A stretch of 64,000 nucleotides of DNA, taken from Vagococcus penaei (GTDB taxonomy: Bacteria; Bacillota; Bacilli; Lactobacillales; Vagococcaceae). Below the pieces are notes generated by a model that was not told the DNA's origin, searched no databases, and worked only from the letters and a program-made list of their open reading frames with translations. Of the stretch, positions 59,471 through 64,000 are shown one piece after another (the stretch's first letter is position 1; each line of letters starts with the position of its first letter). Location of the stretch: NCBI RefSeq assembly GCF_001998885.1, contig NZ_CP019609.1, positions 496,001 through 560,000 of the forward strand, given 5' to 3'. The translations under genes were made by a program, and so were the position numbers.

Positions 59471-60025
59471 TCAATTTTTTTGGTAAATAATAATTTTAGT
59501 TAAACTATATGATTGTTCTTTAATTTTTTCTAGTTGTCCCTTAATGTCATCTGGTAAATCAAATTTTTTGTCGACTTCACAAACAATTAAGCCACTATCA
59601 TTCATCAGTTTTAATTCAAGCATTGTTTCCATTTGCTCCACAATTTTTTGCTTTGCATAAGGTGGATCTAAAAAAACTAAGTCAACAGTAATTTCATTAG
59701 CCTTAAGCCATAATAAAGCTTTGTCAGCATCCATTTTAGTGACAGTAATTTGCGATTCCGATTTAGTTAAAGCCACATTCGATTGAATCACCTTAATTGC
59801 TTGAAAATGGTTATCAAAACAATAGGCTTTGGAACAACCTCTAGAAATGGCTTCAATTGCTAAGTTTCCACTACCGCTATACAAATCAAGGACTATATCA
59901 CCGTCAAAATATGGACCAATGCGATTGAATATAGCACCTTTAATTTTATCGCTTGTGGGACGAGTATTACTTCCTTGTAACGAATTTAGCTTCCGACCTT
60001 TAAAGTCACCTGCAATTACTCTCAT
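59471..60025 (-). CDS. rsmD: 16S rRNA (guanine966-N2)-methyltransferase
   Basis: A 184-residue SAM-dependent enzyme. It begins MRVIAGDFKGRKL with NTRPTSDKIKGAIFNRIG, then VLDLYSGSGNLAIEA (SAM binding) and the catalytic LDPPYAK. AGGAAATT site before ATG. ylbG lies upstream and coaD downstream. Confidence 0.94.
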   Translation of the reverse strand: MRVIAGDFKGRKLNSLQGSNTRPTSDKIKGAIFNRIGPYFDGDIVLDLYSGSGNLAIEAISRGCSKAYCFDNHFQAIKVIQSNVALTKSESQITVTKMDADKALLWLKANEITVDLVFLDPPYAKQKIVEQMETMLELKLMNDSGLIVCEVDKKFDLPDDIKGQLEKIKEQSYSLTKIIIYQKN

Positions 60026-60106
60026 TCATTAATTTCCTTCCTTCTTTTAAACCGTCACTCTTATATCTATTTTTAAGCATTTAGTTTCTCACGTAATAAC
60101 TGTTGA

Positions 60107-60457
60107 TTAATCAACACATTCCGCTAATCTAATTTCCGTTGTTTGTTCTTCAAATTCTAGTGGTTCGCCTGACTTTGTCTTTGTCTTATTACCTAGGCGA
60201 TTGTCAAAATTCATATTAATATCCGGACGATACGATAACTCAACACATCGAACAAAAAATAAACGATTAATTTTTTCCTTTAACTCGTCAACATCGACTT
60301 CATCAATATAAAGGACGACATATTTCATTTTTTTTGATACATAGTGTACATAACCAAAACGTTTTAATTGTTTCAATTGTTTCAAACTATAAACCCAAAT
60401 AATTAATGAACGTCTGGGATTGATTGCAAAATTATCTAACTCTTTATTTTTTTCCAT
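60107..60457 (-). CDS. ylbG: YlbG-family (DUF2129) protein
   Basis: A 116-residue cytoplasmic protein of unknown biochemical function, with NPRRSLIIWVYSLKQLKQLKRFGYVHYVSKKMKYVVLYID, the family core. ATG at 60457 lies 8 bases behind GGAGG. Overlaps the end of ylbF by 14 bases, so the two are translationally coupled. Confidence 0.88.
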   Translation of the reverse strand: MEKNKELDNFAINPRRSLIIWVYSLKQLKQLKRFGYVHYVSKKMKYVVLYIDEVDVDELKEKINRLFFVRCVELSYRPDINMNFDNRLGNKTKTKSGEPLEFEEQTTEIRLAECVD

Positions 60458-60875
60458 GACAACTACCTCCACAGCCACGACTAGCAAACTCAAAAAAGGG
60501 ATTGCCTGCGTCGACTTTTATCTTTTCTGACACACATTTGGATAAATCTAATGCCAAATAGTCTAATACATTTTGCAAGGCGGTCTCACTCTGTTTATAA
60601 GTCATGACTAGTTCATGTGTATCGAGTGCACGTTTTTTCTTGCGTAGTTCACGCCTAGTCTCTTTAAAACCAGGGGCATAATTTCCATAACTTTCAATTG
60701 ATTCAAAACGGTGTTTGACTTCTTGAAATTCTTGAATTAATTGTTCTACATCAGTACTGGCTTTAATTTCTTCATGATGTCTGACATAATCATCAACCAA
60801 GCTACTATCGAGTAAACACTCTTTTAGAGCTAATACTTCATCTTCTAGTTTAAAAAGTTTATCATCAACAATCAT
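60444..60875 (-). CDS. ylbF: YlbF/RicF-family regulator
   Basis: A 143-residue helical protein with a C-terminal cysteine motif GCGGSCHGKK. In Bacillus, RicF (YlbF) forms a complex with RicA and RicT, holds Fe-S clusters, and affects RNase Y-dependent mRNA processing, competence and development. The CxxxC tail is present here, so cluster binding is plausible. ATG at 60875 is preceded by GGGG; the GTG at 60887 overlaps it. Starts directly behind the ylbC stop. Confidence 0.87.
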   Translation of the reverse strand: MIVDDKLFKLEDEVLALKECLLDSSLVDDYVRHHEEIKASTDVEQLIQEFQEVKHRFESIESYGNYAPGFKETRRELRKKKRALDTHELVMTYKQSETALQNVLDYLALDLSKCVSEKIKVDAGNPFFEFASRGCGGSCHGKK

Positions 60876-60876
60876 T

Positions 60877-62025
60877 CTATTCCCCACTACTTTCTTGTGT
60901 TTTAATTGTTGCTGATGTCTCTTTATCTTGACTAAATAACATTAACATACTATTTTTTTGAAAAGAAATCCCAATATACTTATCAGAGTTATGTAATAAT
61001 TCTTCATGATAGGAACGACTACCATAAAGTGAACTAATCATAAACGGTATATCAGTTGCGGGATGATAAAACAAACCATGGACCGTCTTTTTATTCACAC
61101 GTGCTTCCTTAAATAAACTATCCATTTCTTGAGATGTCAAACCAAATGGCGTTGAGTGGTTGACTCGATCTTTTTGTCGTTGCCAATAGTCTTGTTGTTC
61201 ATCCGTCGTTAAGACTTTATTTGGTGCTTGATTAAATAACTCGATAGCTTTAGTTGTCTTTTCTTGTAAAGGGACATCAAATACATATGCTGATTTATTT
61301 TCACTTGACCTCAATAAATTGAGTAATTGAAGTGTCTGTTGGCGATTATCTTCATTAATAACTGACCAATCTAAATTTTCAGCAATTTTCGCTTGATACA
61401 TATTTTGATCATCAGATGTATAGGGCATTAAATCTAAAAGCGATTCCTTATCTAAGTAACGAATGGCAATTAATTTTCCATTGATTTGATTTAGATGAAG
61501 CATAGCAAAAGTCCCATTATTGAACGATATCAAGGGGCGATAATTCATATCATCTTCCGTTAGTTCCATCCGATAATTTTTACCATCTTGCTTAATTAAA
61601 AAACTCGAAAAAATTGTGGTAATTTCAGATAAATCAGATAGATTCATATCAATTTGAAATGGTGCAGTATCTAACTGATGCCCGAGAACAAAAATATTTG
61701 TGACCCGACTATTTTTGATCCCAACCTCAAAAAAATCATCAAGATCATCGCCATAAACTAACCATTTGATGCCTAAGGCTGATTGATAACTTTTTTTAGG
61801 ATTCGGGTATTTTTTTAACCACTCATCTTCTGTTTTACCAATATCATTAGCCATTCCACTAGTATTTAATTCAGTATGTGCCATGTTAGCAGGCTGAAAA
61901 GAGGATTCCGTTACTTCTAATTGGTGTTTCTCTTGCGGGATTTTTTGAGAAGTAATCACCGGTTTCATGTAAACTGCAATTAGTACCAAAATAAAACAAA
62001 TCACAAATTGCCAAAATCGTTTCAT
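60877..62025 (-). CDS. YlbC-like protein with CAP-associated domain
   Basis: About 382 residues. N-terminal membrane segment (about 4-25), then the CAP-associated domain DEWLKKYPNPKKSYQSALGIKWLVYGDD and following residues, which precedes a CAP/SCP domain in Bacillus YlbC. The C-terminal part (LLNLLRSSENKSAYVFDVPL, HSTPFGLTSQEMDSLF, SYHEELLHNSDKYIGISF) is weakly CAP-like and may be degenerate. Function unknown; position next to ylbF-ylbG supports orthology with ylbC. ATG at 62025 lies 8 bases after GAGGAG. Confidence 0.8.
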   Translation of the reverse strand: MKRFWQFVICFILVLIAVYMKPVITSQKIPQEKHQLEVTESSFQPANMAHTELNTSGMANDIGKTEDEWLKKYPNPKKSYQSALGIKWLVYGDDLDDFFEVGIKNSRVTNIFVLGHQLDTAPFQIDMNLSDLSEITTIFSSFLIKQDGKNYRMELTEDDMNYRPLISFNNGTFAMLHLNQINGKLIAIRYLDKESLLDLMPYTSDDQNMYQAKIAENLDWSVINEDNRQQTLQLLNLLRSSENKSAYVFDVPLQEKTTKAIELFNQAPNKVLTTDEQQDYWQRQKDRVNHSTPFGLTSQEMDSLFKEARVNKKTVHGLFYHPATDIPFMISSLYGSRSYHEELLHNSDKYIGISFQKNSMLMLFSQDKETSATIKTQESSGE

Positions 62026-62054
62026 ACTTCTCACTCCTCGCTATATATTATTTT

Positions 62055-64000
62055 TTAAAGACTTAATTCGATTAATAAATCACCAGATTGAATTGGTTCG
62101 CCAGCCACAACATGAATGCGTTGGACCTTACCAGTTCGACTAGCGTTAATCGTTGTTTCCATCTTCATCGCTTCAGTAATTAATAATGGTTGGCCTTCAA
62201 CAACATCATCACCAACTTCAACTAAAACATCTAACACTGAACCAGGCATAGTAGCACCAATATGATTTTTATTTGTTGGTTCAGCTTTTTGTTTTAATAT
62301 CACTTGTGTTTTAACTTGCTGATCTTTAACTGAGACTTCCCGACGTTGCCCATTTAAATTAAAGAATAAAATCCGATTGCCTTCGATATCTGCTCGACCA
62401 ATCTCATCTAATGTAATAATCAACGTCTTGCCTTTTTCAATCTGTACCTCAATTGTTTCACCTTCACGCATACCATGGAAAAAAGTTGGGGTATCCAATA
62501 ATTCGACATCACCAAATTTATCATGTGTCTTAACATAATCTAGGAATACTTGTGGATACATTAAGTAACTAATGACATCAAGTTCTGTTGCTGAATAACC
62601 AATTTTTTCACTCAACTCTTTTTGAACTTCTGCAAAATCAGCCGGCTCAGCTAAACTACCAGGTCTGACTTCAATCGATGGTCGACCATTTAAAATAATT
62701 TCTTTTAACTTAGGTGGAAAACCTCCAGTCGGTTGACCTAGATTTCCTTCAAAGAAATTAATTACTGACTCAGGATAATTCAAAGTACGTCCGGTTTCAT
62801 AAATATCTGTTTCACTTAGTTCATTTTGAACCATAAATAAGGCCATATCACCTACTACTTTAGAAGATGGTGTGACTTTCACAATATCACCAAACATCTG
62901 ATTAACCGTTGCGTACATCCCTTTAATCTCATCCCATTGATCCTCTAATCCAACAGCTTTTGCCTGTTGCTGTAAATTAGAATACTGACCACCTGGCATT
63001 TCGTGTGAATAAACTTCTGTTTGAGCAGCACTGATACCATTTTCAAAAGGCGCATAAAATTTTCTAACATCTTCCCAATAATGGTTTAACTCTTGAACGT
63101 TATCGCTATTAAGGTGTGGCTTGCGGTCATCGTTACCTAAAGCAAAATATAAACTACTCATACTTGGTTGACTTGTTGCACCACTCATTGCACTCATCGC
63201 AACGTCAACAATATCGACTCCCGCATTAATAGCTGCTGAATAAGTCATAATGCCATTACCTGCAGTATCATGAGTGTGTAAATGAATTGGTACATTGACA
63301 GTTTCTTTTAATGCCGTAATTAATTGATAAGCAGCTTGTGGCCGTAATAAACCAGCCATATCTTTGATTGCAATAATATGAGAACCCATATTTTCTAGCT
63401 CTTTTGCCATATTTTGATAATAAGCCATATTATATTTTGAGCGATTTGGATCTAAAACGTCACCAGTATAACAAATCGTTCCCTCTGCAATTTTTCCAGC
63501 ATCACGCACATATTGAATACTTTTTTCCATTTGTGGTAACCAGTTTAAACTATCAAAAATTCTGAAAACATCCACACCTTCTTGAGCAGCTAAATGAATG
63601 AATTCTTTTAAAACATTGTCCGGATAGTTTTGGTACCCAACTGCATTAGAACCTCTAAACAACATCTGGAAAAGTGTGTTCGGCATTAACTTGCGTAACT
63701 GGCGCAACCTTAACCATGGATCCTCATTTAAAAAGCGATAAGCCACATCAAACGTTGCTCCACCCCAAACTTCAGCTGAAAATAATTCAGGAATACCAGA
63801 GCCAGTTTGTTCAGCAATATGCGCTAAGTCAGTCGTTCGTACTCTTGTTGCTAGTAAGCTTTGATGCGCGTCTCTAAATGTTGTATCTGTTAAAAGGACC
63901 TCATTTGTTTGCTTAACAAAATCGACCACAGCATCTGGTCCTTTTTGATCCAAAATCATTTTAGGTGTCACAGCACTGTCTAACCGTACTAATTTTTTAG
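62055..64000 (-). CDS. pyc: Pyruvate carboxylase, C-terminal part (cut by window end)
   Basis: 648 codons of pyruvate carboxylase, which makes oxaloacetate from pyruvate with biotin. The carboxyltransferase domain (LLTDTTFRDAHQSLLATRVRT, EVWGGATFDVAYRFL, HLHTHDTAGN), the tetramerisation region, and the biotin carrier with EAMKMET (biotinylated Lys) are present. The frame runs open past 63971 to the window end; the biotin carboxylase half lies outside. The first Met or GTG inside the window is not the start. Adjacent to the ylb genes as in Bacillus. Confidence 0.95.
   Translation of the reverse strand, partial: KKLVRLDSAVTPKMILDQKGPDAVVDFVKQTNEVLLTDTTFRDAHQSLLATRVRTTDLAHIAEQTGSGIPELFSAEVWGGATFDVAYRFLNEDPWLRLRQLRKLMPNTLFQMLFRGSNAVGYQNYPDNVLKEFIHLAAQEGVDVFRIFDSLNWLPQMEKSIQYVRDAGKIAEGTICYTGDVLDPNRSKYNMAYYQNMAKELENMGSHIIAIKDMAGLLRPQAAYQLITALKETVNVPIHLHTHDTAGNGIMTYSAAINAGVDIVDVAMSAMSGATSQPSMSSLYFALGNDDRKPHLNSDNVQELNHYWEDVRKFYAPFENGISAAQTEVYSHEMPGGQYSNLQQQAKAVGLEDQWDEIKGMYATVNQMFGDIVKVTPSSKVVGDMALFMVQNELSETDIYETGRTLNYPESVINFFEGNLGQPTGGFPPKLKEIILNGRPSIEVRPGSLAEPADFAEVQKELSEKIGYSATELDVISYLMYPQVFLDYVKTHDKFGDVELLDTPTFFHGMREGETIEVQIEKGKTLIITLDEIGRADIEGNRILFFNLNGQRREVSVKDQQVKTQVILKQKAEPTNKNHIGATMPGSVLDVLVEVGDDVVEGQPLLITEAMKMETTINASRTGKVQRIHVVAGEPIQSGDLLIELSL

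Overview
The window is low-G+C Gram-positive chromosome. Gene order and protein types point to Lactobacillales, most likely Enterococcaceae (Enterococcus or Vagococcus-like). The pointers are PolC, an Eep/RseP protease, the rpsB-tsf / pyrH-frr-uppS-cdsA-rseP-proS-polC run, comEA-comEB-comEC-holA opposite rpsT, and the ylbC-ylbF-ylbG-rsmD-coaD-ylbL-type block next to pyruvate carboxylase. The genus is an inference; no rRNA, tRNA or CRISPR array was seen.

Layout. 0.5-8.4 kb: rpmG, a class B penicillin-binding protein, cardiolipin synthase, a DacA-type carboxypeptidase, an aldo/keto reductase and a YdcF-like membrane protein. 8.4-11.1 kb: an ECF transporter operon with its own S, T and fused double-ATPase components. 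11.2-19.2 kb: GNAT protein, SstT, QueH, a Crp/Fnr regulator, a DUF1002 secreted protein, and a purine salvage pair (guanine deaminase plus NCS2 permease). 26.7-31.4 kb: SufT-like Fe-S factor, LysA, a P-type ATPase and an unknown protein. 31.5-43.9 kb: the polC-to-rpsB housekeeping run. 44.2-49.3 kb: a phosphatase, an unknown membrane protein, a complete IS1182-like element, an MBL-fold hydrolase and a frameshifted MFS gene. 49.3-53.2 kb: PTS IIA, UppP, a P1B-4-type metal ATPase and rpsT. 53.3-64 kb: holA, the comE locus, the ylb block, and the 3' part of pyc, cut by the window end.

The most unusual part is a roughly 7.1 kb island at about 19.83-26.93 kb. It sits inside a SufT-like gene. The intact gene (26701-27036) appears to have received a foreign 3' half, and the displaced original 3' half lies at 19583-19825. 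The two copies differ at 20 of about 243 bases, almost all silently, and share the 11-base junction ACAATATCAAT. The island carries no recombinase. Its cargo is a two-gene operon: an HhH-GPD (DNA-glycosylase-fold) protein followed by a 1300-residue membrane P-loop NTPase of YobI/KAP type. This has the look of an anti-phage or anti-plasmid system and is the best candidate for an undescribed one. Both genes have a frame change near the 3' end. A decayed IS3-family copy lies behind the operon.

Other notable points: the IS1182-like element landed exactly in a bidirectional terminator hairpin, duplicated 30 bp of it, carries inward-facing terminators at both ends, and its transposase frame takes its stop codon from the target. 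comEB is broken at a canonical A_AAA_AAA slippery site directly before a stop, in exactly the frame that a -1 shift would repair. Four frame breaks in the window lie at A-runs, so sequencing error must be excluded before reading biology into any one of them.
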